The translations under genes were made by a program, and so were the position numbers. The notes under the pieces were generated by a model that saw only the letters and a list, made by a program, of their open reading frames with translations, was not told the origin of the DNA and made no database searches. This document shows positions 8,345 to 17,375 of a stretch of DNA of 64,000 nt, one piece after another. Source of the stretch: CAVQCA01 sp963710815 (GTDB lineage Bacteria; Pseudomonadota; Gammaproteobacteria; UBA9214); assembly GCA_963710815.1 (NCBI GenBank), contig CAVQCA010000022.1, positions 1 through 64,000 on the forward strand, in the 5' to 3' direction. Position 1 is the first letter of the stretch; every line of letters begins with the position of its first letter.

Positions 8345-8605
8345 TCAGAGGACGCGGATATGCTGATTCAGGCGGCTTTTGTGGCGGGCGGCCTTGTTGT
8401 GATGAATCAGGCCCTTGTTCACGGCGCTATCGATGACCGGCACCGCCTGGCGATAGGCGTCCCTGGCGGCGTCGGCATTGCCGGTGCGGATGGCGTTGAC
8501 GACCTTTTTGATCGAGGTGCGCAGCTCTGAGCGTTGGCTGGCGTTGCGCTGGCGATGGATTTCCGCCTGGCGGGCGCGCTTGGTTGCTTGTGCTGTATTG
8601 GCCAA
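8345..8605 (-). CDS. rpsT: 30S ribosomal protein S20
   Basis: An 86-residue, lysine- and arginine-rich protein beginning MANTAQATKRARQAE with the motif SELRTSIKKV and ending with KAARHKSRLNQHI, all typical of S20, a helical primary binder of 16S rRNA. It is transcribed divergently from murJ, as in many gammaproteobacteria. Confidence 0.96.
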   Translation of the reverse strand: MANTAQATKRARQAEIHRQRNASQRSELRTSIKKVVNAIRTGNADAARDAYRQAVPVIDSAVNKGLIHHNKAARHKSRLNQHIRVL

Positions 8606-8919
8606 AATACGACTCCTGACTCGGATGGTTCAACGGCGGCGTACTATGCGGATTTTCGGGCGATTTGTCAATCAGGCGCCGGGCCGCGGCAGGTGCTGGA
8701 GCAGGGCGTAGCCAATGAACCGGGTGACCGGTTGCCCGGCCGTGTGTCGCCATCAACAGGGAGTGCACCACCGTTCGGGACCGCGGGTTGGTATTCCCGG
8801 TGCGTCCGCGGCGTCCTGCTGTTAAGCTATTGTTTTCCAAACGACCTCTCCATCTACTCGATAATCCACTCGAATGGCCCGCCTACCCGCGTGTACGCCG
8901 GCTGTAAACTCCCTGGTGC
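8606..8919. other. divergent promoter region rpsT/murJ
   Basis: About 310 bases without a gene between two divergent starts. It must hold both promoters, but I could not pick convincing -35/-10 boxes, and there is no family A, B or C repeat here. Confidence 0.5.
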
Positions 8920-10501
8920 ATGACACGCAAGTTACTGAAAAATACGCTTATCGTTAGTGCGATGACCCTCGTGTCCCGGGTGCTTGGCCTGTTGCGGGAC
9001 ATGGTGCTGGCCTGGTTTGGCGCCACGGCGGGCATGGATGCCTTTTTCGTCGCCTTCAAGATCCCGAATTTCCTGCGTCGCCTGTTCGCCGAAGGCGCCT
9101 TCTCACAGGCCTTCGTGCCAATCATCTCCGAGTACCGGGAAAAGCGCTCCCACGAAGAGGTTCAGGGACTGGTCGACAAGGTGGCCGGTACCCTCGGCGG
9201 GGTGCTCGTCCTGATTACGGTGGTCGGGGTGCTGGCCAGTCCGCTGGTGATCACGGTGTTCGCCCCGGGCTTCCTGTATACGGACAGCGTGAGATTCGAT
9301 CTGGCGTCACAGTTGCTGCGCATCACCTTCCCCTACATCCTGTTCATTTCACTGGTGGCCTTCGCGGCCGGCATACTCAATACCTATGGCCGCTTTGCCA
9401 CCCCGTCGCTCACGCCGGTATGGTTGAACGTCGTCCTGATCGGTGCCGCCCTGCTGGTCGCTCCCCGCCTGGAGCGCCCGGTGTTCGCCCTGGCGTGCGG
9501 GGTGTTCGTCGCAGGTGTGGTCCAGGTGCTCTACCTGCTGCCCTCGCTGCGTCGCATCGGCCTGCTGCCGCGACCCCGCTGGGGCTTTCGGGACGAGGGC
9601 GTGCGACGCATCATGAAACTCATGCTGCCGGGCATATTCGGCTCCTCGGTCGCCCAGATCAACCTGCTGCTCGACACCCTGATCGCCTCTTTTCTGGTGA
9701 CCGGCAGCGTGACGTGGCTGTACTACTCCGATCGCCTGGTGGAGTTTCCTCTCGGCGTTTTTGCCATCGCCCTGTCCACGGTGATCCTTCCGAGTCTTTC
9801 GCGCAGTCATGCCAACGCCTCTGACGAGGAATTCTCCGCCACCCTTGACTGGGGCATGCGACTGGTGCTGCTGATCGGCATCCCCTCGGCTGTCGGCCTG
9901 ATCGTCCTGGCGCGGCCGGTGCTGGCGACGTTGTTTCTGTACCATGACTTCACCGACCTGGGACGTGCGCATGTCGGGTTTGAGCCTGATGACGATGTCG
10001 TTCGGGTTGCCGGCCTTCATGCTGATCAAGGTGCTGGCCCCGGCATTCTACTCGCGCAAGGATCCGCGTACGCCGGTGCGCATCGCGGTGATTGCCCTGG
10101 TGACCAACTTCGTTTTCAACCTGATCATCGTGGTGCCGATGGCGCTCCTGGGGGTACCCGGCCCGCATGCGGGACTGGCGCTGGCGACGTCCATCGCCGC
10201 CTATGTCAATGCCGGGCTGCTGTTCCGGGCTTTGTACCGCCGGCGGATTTACCGGCCACGCGCCGGATGGAGGAAATACCTGATTCAGATCGGTCTGGCC
10301 GCCTCGGTGATGGCCGCTGTGTTGTGGTGGGGAGCGCCGGCCTTGCCGGAATGGGTCGCCTGGCCTGCGTATCATCGCGGCCTGGTCCTTCTGGCCTGGG
10401 TGTGCGCGGGGTCGGCGGCCTATTTTCTTGCGCTGCGCGCCGGCGGCCTGCGGGTTTCAACGCTGTGGCATGGCGAACATGCGGCCGGGGAGGGCGCATA
10501 A
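8920..10501 (+). CDS. murJ: lipid II flippase MurJ (frameshifted in this sequence)
   Basis: A polytopic membrane protein of the MOP superfamily that moves lipid II across the inner membrane for peptidoglycan synthesis. It starts with LVSRVLGLLRDMVLA and has the AFFVAFKIPNFLRRLFAEGAFSQAFVP motif split across helices 1-2, with about 14 hydrophobic segments overall. The first frame is good to about 9952; from DVRMSGLSLMTMSFGLPAF onward the protein continues one frame on. Removing one base at about 9955 gives a 526-residue protein of normal length. The gene is normally essential, so the shift is probably a sequence error. ribF follows, the usual neighbour. Confidence 0.92.
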
Positions 10502-10556
10502 TGCGCGGTGTGGCATTATCCCCGGCGGTTTCTCGCACTGTTCGACGGATTTCCCG

Positions 10557-11483
10557 ATGGACCTGATTCGCGGCATACATAACCTGCGTCCCCGCCACCG
10601 GGGTTGCGCCGCGACCATCGGCAATTTCGATGGCGTGCATCTCGGCCACCAGGCCGTGCTCGGGCAGTTATCTGAACGTGCCGGCGTGCTGCGTCTGCCG
10701 GTGACGGTGATTACCTTCGAACCGCAGCCACGGGAGTATTTCACCCCGGAGCAAGTGCCGCCGCGCCTGACGCGGTTGAGGGAGAAGGTGGAGACGCTGC
10801 GCCGGTTTGGCGTGGACCGGGTGCTGTGCCTGCGCTTCAACGACCACCTGGCCGGTCTGCCGCCGGAGGAATTTATTCGCATCATTCTGCTGGAAGGGCT
10901 GGACGTGAAGTACCTCGTCGTGGGAGATGATTTCCGCTTCGGCAGGGACCGGGCCGGGGATTTCGACCTGCTCGAACGCGTCGGGGCCAGCCGGGGATTT
11001 CCGGTCGTGACCATGCACAGCTTCAGTATCGGCGGTGTCCGCGTCAGCAGCACGCGTGTCCGCGAAGCCCTGGAGGCCGGCGATCTGGCGACGGCCGAAT
11101 CCCTGCTGGGCCGGCCTTACCGCATGAGCGGCCGGGTGGCGCATGGCGACAAACGCGGCCGCACGATCGGCTTTCCGACGGCCAATATCTATCTGCATCG
11201 CACGGCCACGCCGGTGCAGGGCGTGTTCGTGGTGGAGTTGTTCGGGCTCGAGGGCGAACCCGTGCGGGGCGTGGCCAATGTCGGCAACCGCCCGACCGTC
11301 GATGGTACGCGCAGCCTGCTCGAGGTCCACCTGTTTGATTTCCACCGGGAGATCTACGGCTGCCACGTGCAGGTAGAGTTCCTGCACAAACTCAGGCCGG
11401 AACGACGCTTCGAGAGCTTCGACGCCCTGAAGCGCCAGATCGAGGAGGATGCCGCCCGTGCGCGTGCCTGGTTTGGTAAATGA
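10557..11483 (+). CDS. ribF: bifunctional riboflavin kinase / FAD synthetase
   Basis: A 308-residue enzyme making FMN and then FAD. The N-terminal nucleotidyltransferase domain shows TIGNFDGVHLGHQ (HIGH-like) near 21-33, FEPQPREYF and the SSTRVREAL motif near 163. The C-terminal flavokinase domain shows GHGDKRGRTIGFPTAN-like GDKRGRTIGFPTAN near 196 and the GVANVGNRPT motif. Start is the ATG at 10557 after murJ. Its stop is one base before the left arm of the repeat element that carries the GxxExxY gene. Confidence 0.96.
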   Translation: MDLIRGIHNLRPRHRGCAATIGNFDGVHLGHQAVLGQLSERAGVLRLPVTVITFEPQPREYFTPEQVPPRLTRLREKVETLRRFGVDRVLCLRFNDHLAGLPPEEFIRIILLEGLDVKYLVVGDDFRFGRDRAGDFDLLERVGASRGFPVVTMHSFSIGGVRVSSTRVREALEAGDLATAESLLGRPYRMSGRVAHGDKRGRTIGFPTANIYLHRTATPVQGVFVVELFGLEGEPVRGVANVGNRPTVDGTRSLLEVHLFDFHREIYGCHVQVEFLHKLRPERRFESFDALKRQIEEDAARARAWFGK

Positions 11484-11484
11484 A

Positions 11485-12033
11485 TCAACGCAAAGGCGCA
11501 AAGAACGCAAAGGATTTCTTTTACTGAAATCTTATAGTTTTTTTTGTTCTTTATTACTTCGCGGCGCCATCATCCTTTTTTGATTGGACAATAGCTGAAG
11601 GATTGATACCAGGGAGGGTGTCGATGAGCAGGGAAGATATACTTTCACACGAGATTATCAGCGCGGCAATTGAAGTCCACCGGTGTACAGGCCCCGGTAT
11701 GCTGGAATCGGTGTATGAACAGTGCCTTTGTGTGGAGCTCGGGAAAAGGGATATTGGTTTTGAGCGGCAGGTCCGAATACCGGTAAACTATAAAGGCTGT
11801 ATGATCAATTGCGGCTACCGCATGGATCTGCTTGTCGATGACCTCGTCGTTCTTGAACTGAAGGCAGTCAGCACGCTGGAAAGAATTCACGAAGCACAAT
11901 TGCTGACCTACCTGAAACTCTCCGGAAAGCGGCTTGGGATATTAATGAATTTCAATGTTGTGCTTTTAAGAAATGGAATCAAGCGAGTTGTTAACGGTTT
12001 ATAACTTTGCGCTCTTTGCGTCTTTGCGGTGAG
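11485..12033 (+). mobile_element. family A element enclosing a GxxExxY gene (long form)
   Basis: The left arm TCAACGCAAAGGCGCAAAGA plus ACGCAAAG (11485-11512) and the right arm CTTTGCGCTCTTTGCGTCTT plus TGCGGTGAG (12005-12033) are the two halves of the palindrome that occurs elsewhere as 85-90 bp units. Here they bracket a single gene whose stop codon touches the right arm. After the left arm the sequence TTCTTTTACTGAAA matches the centre of short copies, and a degraded right-arm-like stretch (about 11547-11566) precedes the gene. The element fills almost the whole gap between ribF and ileS. No target duplication is visible. Mobility is inferred from the repeat structure, not shown. Confidence 0.6.
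11624..12004 (+). CDS. GxxExxY protein, PD-(D/E)XK nuclease-like
   Basis: A 126-residue protein with the family signature G25-M-L-E28-S-V-Y31. It also has a PD-(D/E)XK-type core: Asp68 in GYRMDLLVDD, then Glu78-Leu-Lys80 in VVLELKAV, followed by EAQLLTYLK and a GILMNFN strand. This matches the small GxxExxY family, whose cellular role I do not know to be established. The ATG at 11624 has a GGGAGG ribosome binding site; a TTG at 11603 is less likely. The stop codon TAA is followed directly by the right arm of a family A repeat, and the left arm begins just after the ribF stop, so the gene is the only cargo of the element. It could act on the repeat DNA or be a passenger. Confidence 0.85.
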   Translation: MSREDILSHEIISAAIEVHRCTGPGMLESVYEQCLCVELGKRDIGFERQVRIPVNYKGCMINCGYRMDLLVDDLVVLELKAVSTLERIHEAQLLTYLKLSGKRLGILMNFNVVLLRNGIKRVVNGL

Positions 12034-12041
12034 AAAAACAC

Positions 12042-14888
12042 GTGGCTGATTACAAAAATACCCTGAATCTTCCCAGTACGGCTTTCCCCATGAAGGGCAA
12101 CCTGCCACAGCGCGAACCGGAGCTGCTCAAGCGCTGGGAAGACATGAACCTCTATGGTCTGCTGCGCGAGGCCGGCCGGGGACGACCTCGCTTCGTGTTG
12201 CATGACGGGCCGCCCTACGCCAATGGCGATATCCATATCGGCCATGCCGTCAACAAGGTTCTGAAGGATATTATCGTCAAGAGCAAGACGCTGGGCGGGT
12301 TTGATGCACCCTACATCCCCGGCTGGGACTGCCATGGTCTGCCGATCGAGCTCAATGTCGAGAAAAAGGTCGGCAAACCGGGTGTCAAGGTGAATGCTGC
12401 GGAGTTCAGGAAGGCCTGCCGAGAGTACGCCAGCCGGCAGGTCGAGGGGCAGCGCCGTGATTTCATCCGTCTGGGCGTGGTGGGTGACTGGCAGCGGCCC
12501 TATCTCACCATGGACTACCGCGTCGAGGCCGACATCATCCGGGCGCTGGGTAAAATCATCGAGAATCGCCATCTGACCAGGGGTTACAAGCCGGTGCACT
12601 GGTGTACGGACTGCGGTTCCGCACTGGCGGAAGCGGAGGTGGAATACGAGGACAAGGATTCCTTTGCCATCGACGTTCGTTTCCCGGTACTGAACGAGCA
12701 GGCGCTGCTGGCGCGCTGTCACCATGTCGGGGGGCACTGCGGTGAAGGTCCGCTCTCCGTCGTCATCTGGACCACCACCCCCTGGACGCTGCCGGCCAAC
12801 CGGGCGGTTGCGCTCAACCCGGGGCTGGACTACGTCGTGGTGCAGTGCGATGCCGGCCATGGCCAGGAGCGGTTGCTGCTGGCCGATGCGCTGCTCAAGG
12901 ACGCCATGGGGCGATACGATGCCGAGAAATACCAGGTGCTGGCCTATTGCAAGGGCAGCGATCTGGAAGGGCTGCATCTGGCGCATCCCTTCTACCAGCG
13001 CGAGGTCCCGATCATACTCGGCGAGCATGTCACCACGGAGGCGGGTACCGGTGCGGTCCATACCGCACCCGGACATGGCCAGGAAGACTATATCGTCGGC
13101 AGGCGCTACCGGCTGGCGGTGGACAACCCGGTCGGCGGAGATGGCCGGTTTCTCCCGGATACCGAACTGTTCGCCGGCCAGCATGTCTTCATGGCCAACA
13201 ATTCCGTCATCGAGGTGTTGAAGGGCCGGGGCGCGCTGGTGCATGAGGAGAAGCTGCGTCACAGCTACCCGCACTGCTGGCGGCACAAGACGCCGATCAT
13301 CTTTCGCGCCACGCCACAGTGGTTCATCGGCATGGAGCAGAACCACCTGCGCACCGCGGCGCTCTCCGAGATCCGGCAGGTGGAATGGAAGCCGGAGTGG
13401 GGGCAGGCGCGCATCGCCGGGATGGTGGAGAACCGCCCGGACTGGTGCATCTCGCGCCAGCGCACCTGGGGTGTGCCGCTGCCTCTGTTCGTGCACAAGG
13501 AGAGCGGCGAGCTTCATCCGGACAGCGCCGGCCACATCGAGGCGGTGGCGCGACGCGTCGAGGAGCGGGGCATCGAGGCCTGGCATGAACTGGATCCGGT
13601 CGATCTGCTGGGTAACGCTGCTGCCGCCTACACCAAGATCGCCGATACGCTCGATGTCTGGTTCGACTCCGGCGTAACGCACTTCGCCGTGCTGCGCCGG
13701 CGTGAGGAACTCGCCTTTCCCGCCGACCTCTATCTCGAGGGCTCCGACCAGCATCGCGGCTGGTTCCAGTCCTCGCTGCTCACCTCGGTCGCCATGTGCG
13801 GTCTGGCGCCCTACAAGGGGGTGCTGACCCACGGCTTCACCGTCGATGCCGCTGGCCAGAAGATGTCCAAGTCACGGGGCAATGTGGTGGCGCCGCAGAA
13901 GGTGGTGAATGCCCTCGGTGCCGATATTCTGCGCCTGTGGGTGGCCGCGACCGACTACCGCGGCGAGATGGCGGTCTCGGACGAGATCCTGAAGCGCACC
14001 GGTGACGCCTATCGCCGCCTGCGCAACACGGCCCGTTTTCTGCTCGCCAACCTGAACGGGTTTGACCCCGCCCGGGACCTGCTTGATCCGCAGACGATGC
14101 TGGCTCTGGATCGCTGGACCATCGAGCGTACCCGCCGGTTGCAGGAGCAGGTAATACAGGCCTATGACGAGTATGAGTTCCACCGCATCTATCAGCTGGT
14201 GCACAACTTCTGCGCGGTGGATATGGGAAGTTTCTATCTGGATATCATCAAGGACCGGCAATACACGACGCGGGCCGACAGCATCCCGAGGCGCTCGGCA
14301 CAGACGGCGATGTACCACGTGGTCGAGGCGCTCGCACGCTGGTTTGCGCCGATCATGAGCTTCACCGCCGAGGAAATCTGGCGGCACATCCCGGGTGAGC
14401 GCACCGCATCGGTTCTTCTGAGTACCTGGTATGAATTGCCGCAGACCGATCATACGGAAACCGAGGTCCTGCGGCATATGGATGCCGATTACTGGGAGCG
14501 GGTCATCGCGGTGCGTGTTGCCGTCAGCAAGGAGCTGGAAAAACTGCGAGTGGGCGGCGCGATCGGCTCCTCGCTCGATGCCGAGGTGGACCTCTATGCC
14601 GATGCGGAGACCGTCGAGCTGTTGCGTGCGCTGGAAGATGAGCTGCGTTTCGTGCTGATCACCTCCTATGCCCGCGTCCATGACGCTGCCGATCGTCCGG
14701 GTGAGGCGGTCGAGGCGGACCTTCCGGGGTTTCAGCTGTGGTTGCGGGCGGCGCCGTCGGAACACGCCAAGTGCGTGCGCTGCTGGCATCATCGCGAGGA
14801 CGTGGGCGGTGACCCCGAGCACCCGCAGCTCTGTGGACGCTGTGTGGAGAACGTCGCGGGAGCGGGTGAACAGCGCCGTTACGCCTGA
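12042..14888 (+). CDS. ileS: isoleucyl-tRNA synthetase
   Basis: A 948-residue class I aminoacyl-tRNA synthetase. The HIGH motif is in GDIHIGHAVNK near residue 67, the large CP1 editing domain follows (TTTPWTLPANRA), and KMSKSRGN lies near 608. The C-terminus carries a zinc site CVRCWH...CGRC. The start is GTG at 12042. Its ribosome binding site is GGTGAG, which is the last part of the upstream repeat arm. lspA follows 22 bases downstream, the standard ileS-lspA order. The frame is intact. Confidence 0.97.
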   Translation: MADYKNTLNLPSTAFPMKGNLPQREPELLKRWEDMNLYGLLREAGRGRPRFVLHDGPPYANGDIHIGHAVNKVLKDIIVKSKTLGGFDAPYIPGWDCHGLPIELNVEKKVGKPGVKVNAAEFRKACREYASRQVEGQRRDFIRLGVVGDWQRPYLTMDYRVEADIIRALGKIIENRHLTRGYKPVHWCTDCGSALAEAEVEYEDKDSFAIDVRFPVLNEQALLARCHHVGGHCGEGPLSVVIWTTTPWTLPANRAVALNPGLDYVVVQCDAGHGQERLLLADALLKDAMGRYDAEKYQVLAYCKGSDLEGLHLAHPFYQREVPIILGEHVTTEAGTGAVHTAPGHGQEDYIVGRRYRLAVDNPVGGDGRFLPDTELFAGQHVFMANNSVIEVLKGRGALVHEEKLRHSYPHCWRHKTPIIFRATPQWFIGMEQNHLRTAALSEIRQVEWKPEWGQARIAGMVENRPDWCISRQRTWGVPLPLFVHKESGELHPDSAGHIEAVARRVEERGIEAWHELDPVDLLGNAAAAYTKIADTLDVWFDSGVTHFAVLRRREELAFPADLYLEGSDQHRGWFQSSLLTSVAMCGLAPYKGVLTHGFTVDAAGQKMSKSRGNVVAPQKVVNALGADILRLWVAATDYRGEMAVSDEILKRTGDAYRRLRNTARFLLANLNGFDPARDLLDPQTMLALDRWTIERTRRLQEQVIQAYDEYEFHRIYQLVHNFCAVDMGSFYLDIIKDRQYTTRADSIPRRSAQTAMYHVVEALARWFAPIMSFTAEEIWRHIPGERTASVLLSTWYELPQTDHTETEVLRHMDADYWERVIAVRVAVSKELEKLRVGGAIGSSLDAEVDLYADAETVELLRALEDELRFVLITSYARVHDAADRPGEAVEADLPGFQLWLRAAPSEHAKCVRCWHHREDVGGDPEHPQLCGRCVENVAGAGEQRRYA

Positions 14889-14910
14889 ACCCCTGCCTGG
14901 AGAAACGGAA

Positions 14911-15387
14911 ATGAAATGGTACTGGCTCGCCGGCGTGGTGCTGGTTCTGGATCAAGGCAGCAAGCGGCTCGCCGATTCCCTGCTGGGCCCGCATGATGTG
15001 GTATCGCTGTTGCCGTTTCTGGCCTTGCGCAAGACCTATAATCCGGGCGCGGCCTTCAGCTTTCTTAGCAATGCCTCCGGCTGGCAGCGCTGGTTCTTCG
15101 TGGGCCTGGCGCTGGTGGTGATCGGCGTGCTCGTGACCTGGCTGCGAAGGCTCCCCGCGGGTCAGGGCCGCCTGATTTATGGTCTCGCACTGATCCTCGG
15201 CGGGGCGGCAGGCAACCTCATCGACCGCCTGCTCTATGGCCATGTCATCGACTTTATCGACCTGTACTACAAGGCCTGGCACTGGCCTACCTTCAATATC
15301 GCCGATTCGGCGATCAGCATCGGCGCTGCGCTGCTGATACTGGATGCCTTCCTGGGACGCAGGGTGGCAGCTCCGGAAAGGCGATAA
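14911..15387 (+). CDS. lspA: lipoprotein signal peptidase II
   Basis: A 158-residue inner-membrane aspartyl protease with four hydrophobic segments that removes signal peptides from diacylated prolipoproteins. Conserved elements are LDQGSK near residue 14, TYNPGAAFSFL, the first catalytic aspartate in GNLIDRLLYGHVIDFID and the second in FNIADSAI. Lipoproteins such as RlpA and MltB in this window are expected substrates. A family A repeat separates it from fkpB. Confidence 0.96.
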   Translation: MKWYWLAGVVLVLDQGSKRLADSLLGPHDVVSLLPFLALRKTYNPGAAFSFLSNASGWQRWFFVGLALVVIGVLVTWLRRLPAGQGRLIYGLALILGGAAGNLIDRLLYGHVIDFIDLYYKAWHWPTFNIADSAISIGAALLILDAFLGRRVAAPERR

Positions 15388-15388
15388 G

Positions 15389-15473
15389 TTCACCGCAGAG
15401 TCACAGTGAACGCAGAGTGTTTTATTGTTTTCACTAAAGAATTTCTCTGCGTTCTTTGCGTCTTTGCGGTGAA
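15389..15473. repeat. family A palindromic repeat, copy 3
   Basis: Left arm TTCACCGCAGAGTCACAGTG plus AACGCAGAG, centre TTTTATTGTTTTCACTAAAG, right arm TCTCTGCGTTCTTTGCGTCT plus TTGCGGTGAA. The outward flank GATGTTCATCGATGCAC matches the outer part of other copies. It sits between lspA and fkpB, inside what is elsewhere one operon. Confidence 0.85.
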
Positions 15474-15539
15474 AAGATGTTCATCGATGCACACTAATTG
15501 TGGAAGTCTCGATAAGTCCGTAGCATCAAGGGGCGCGTT

Positions 15540-15992
15540 TTGATCAATGCTGTGATATATCCCATTGGCGCAGGCAGCACCGTGACCCTGCATCTGACAC
15601 TCACCCTGGCGGACGGCACGGTCGCGGAAAGCTCGCTTGACGGTGAGCCGCATACCTTCACCATGGGTGACGGGTCAATGCTGCACGGTCTGGAGCTGGC
15701 GCTCTACGGCTTGCGTCCCGGCGATACGCAGCGGCTGATGCTCCATGCAGAGCAGGCTTTCGGCAGGCGCGACCCCGCCAGGATCCACTATCTGCCGCGC
15801 GCGGACTTTGCCGACGAGCTGGCGCTGGAACCCGGCCTCATCCTCGGGTTCACCACCCCTGAAGGCGATGAACTCGCCGGGACCGTGTTGTCCTTCACGG
15901 CTGAAACCGTCGAGGTGGATTTCAACCACCCGCTGGCAGGCCATGCCCTGACCTTCGAAGTGAAAATCATCGATGTGATTCCCGGCGGATAG
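15540..15992 (+). CDS. fkpB: FKBP-type peptidyl-prolyl isomerase (SlpA/FkpB type)
   Basis: A 150-residue cytoplasmic isomerase of the SlyD/FkpB group. It has the split FKBP barrel, LTLADGTVAESS near 21 and MLHGLELALYGLRPGD near 49, with the IF chaperone insert between, and a C-terminal DFNHPLAGHALTFEVKI strand typical of the family. The start is a TTG at 15540 with AAGGGG six bases upstream. The order lspA-fkpB-ispH is the standard gammaproteobacterial one. Confidence 0.93.
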   Translation: MINAVIYPIGAGSTVTLHLTLTLADGTVAESSLDGEPHTFTMGDGSMLHGLELALYGLRPGDTQRLMLHAEQAFGRRDPARIHYLPRADFADELALEPGLILGFTTPEGDELAGTVLSFTAETVEVDFNHPLAGHALTFEVKIIDVIPGG

Positions 15993-16023
15993 CGGTAAGC
16001 CGGTTGATGTTCACCGCTTGTTA

Positions 16024-16054
16024 TTCACCGCAGAGACGCAGAGGACACAGAGAG
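16024..16054 (+). repeat. family A half copy (left arm only)
   Basis: TTCACCGCAGAGACGCAGAG followed by GACACAGAGAG matches a left arm of the CGCAGAG variant, with no right arm before the next complete copy at 16118. It is probably a truncated element. Confidence 0.7.
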
Positions 16055-16117
16055 TCAATACGTCGTGAAAGATAGATCAATGCAAAATATAATTGGATTA
16101 TGTGCGGAAACTGCTTT

Positions 16118-16210
16118 CTCAACGCAAAGACGCAAAGACGCAAAGACGCAAAGTCGATTAATTGTTTTTGAAATAGATTTTCTTTGCGAACTTTGCGTCT
16201 TTGCGTTGAG
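16118..16210. repeat. family A palindromic repeat, copy 4 (expanded arm)
   Basis: The left arm contains four consecutive CGCAAAGA-type octamers (16122-16154), one more than other copies. The centre is AT-rich and the right arm ends CTTTGCGTCTTTGCGTTGAG. The outward flank TTCCTTTATGAACAGACAC resembles other copies. It lies between fkpB and ispH, 45 bases before the ispH start. Confidence 0.85.
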
Positions 16211-16255
16211 TTGGTTCCTTTATGAACAGACACTGTCACACATGAATAATCATCC

Positions 16256-17189
16256 ATGCAAATCCTGCTAGCCAATCCGCGCGGTTTCTGCGCCGGTGTC
16301 GACCGCGCGATCGAGATTGTCGAGCGGGCGCTGGAACTGTTCGGCGCACCGATCTACGTCCGGCATGAGGTGGTGCACAACCGCCATGTCGTGGAGGGGT
16401 TGCGCGCGCGCGGCACGGTGTTCGTCGAAGAACTCGACGAGGTGCCGGATGATGCCACCGTCATATTCAGCGCACACGGCGTTTCACAAGCGGTGCACGA
16501 GGAAGGGGAGGGGCGACGGCCTGCGCGTATTCGATGCCACCTGTCCGCTGGTGACCAAGGTGCATCTTGAGGTCGCCGCCATGCCCGGGAGGGGCGCGAG
16601 TGTCGTCCTGATCGGCCACAAGGGACATCCGGAGGTGGAAGGCACCATGGGCCAGTACGATGGGTCCCTCGGCGGCGCCATGTATCTGGTCGAGACACCG
16701 CGGGATGTGGCGCAGCTGGTGGTGCGGAATCCGGACAATCTGGCGTTCGTCACCCAGACGACCCTGTCGGTCGATGACGCCGCCTCCGTCATCGACGGCT
16801 TGCGGAAGCGGTTTCCGCGGATCCAGGGACCGCGCAAGGATGATATCTGCTATGCCACCCAGAACCGGCAGGATGCCGTCAAGGCATTGGCCGGTCAATG
16901 TGATGTGTTCCTCGTGGTCGGCTCGCCCAACAGCTCCAACTCGAACCGGCTGCGCGAGATCGCCGAGAAGCAGGGCGTGGCGGCCTACCTCGTGGATGCG
17001 GCGGACGAGATCCGCCGGGAATGGGTGACGGGCAAACAGAGCGTCGGCGTCACTGCCGGGGCGTCCGCGCCCGAGGCCCTGGTCAACGACGTGGTTGAAC
17101 GCCTGCGCGCCTGGGGCGGTGAAGTGGTGGAGGAGTTGCCGGGCCGCCGGGAGAGAGTGACCTTTTCGCTGCCGCGGGCGTTGCAGTAG
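16256..17189 (+). CDS. ispH: 4-hydroxy-3-methylbut-2-enyl diphosphate reductase (frameshifted in this sequence)
   Basis: The last enzyme of the MEP isoprenoid pathway; its 4Fe-4S cluster is held by three cysteines, seen here in RGFCAGVDRA, DATCPLVTKVH and DDICYATQNRQ. The SAHGVS motif and GSPNSSNSNRL are also present. The frame breaks at a GGGGAGGGG run around 16503-16512; dropping one G gives EEGRGDGLRVFDATCP and a 310-residue protein of normal length. The gene is normally essential in bacteria using this pathway (ispG is also present), so an assembly insertion in the G run is the simplest reading. Confidence 0.93.
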
Positions 17190-17253
17190 CGGAGCCGGAT
17201 CGATGTTAATGAGGCAACGACGGGAGGGTCACCGGGTAGTCATGTCACCAGCA

Positions 17254-17318
17254 CGTAGGGTGCGCCGTGCGCACCGCAGGTAGTGAATCCCAGTCCGGTG
17301 CGCACGGCGCACCCTACG
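17254..17318. repeat. family C perfect inverted repeat
   Basis: Two 22-base arms pair perfectly: 17254-17275 (CGTAGGGTGCGCCGTGCGCA, then CC) and 17297-17318, around a 21-base centre. It lies between the convergent ends of ispH and pilE, so it may also act as a terminator. It is a different sequence from families A and B. Confidence 0.85.
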
Positions 17319-17375
17319 GGTGTAGGTATCCGGTTAGATTTTCCCGAAAGGGTGTGTGCGGTGTCGGCGTCCGGC

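Noticed and set aside
15390..15653. An 87-codon minus-strand frame across a repeat and the start of fkpB
   Set aside because: Its C-terminal part is simply the translated family A repeat (FTAKTQRTQR type) and the rest is antisense to fkpB.
16118..16160. Short tandem units resembling a small CRISPR-like or direct-repeat array
   Set aside because: The units are 8 bases with no spacers and belong to the arm of a palindromic repeat.
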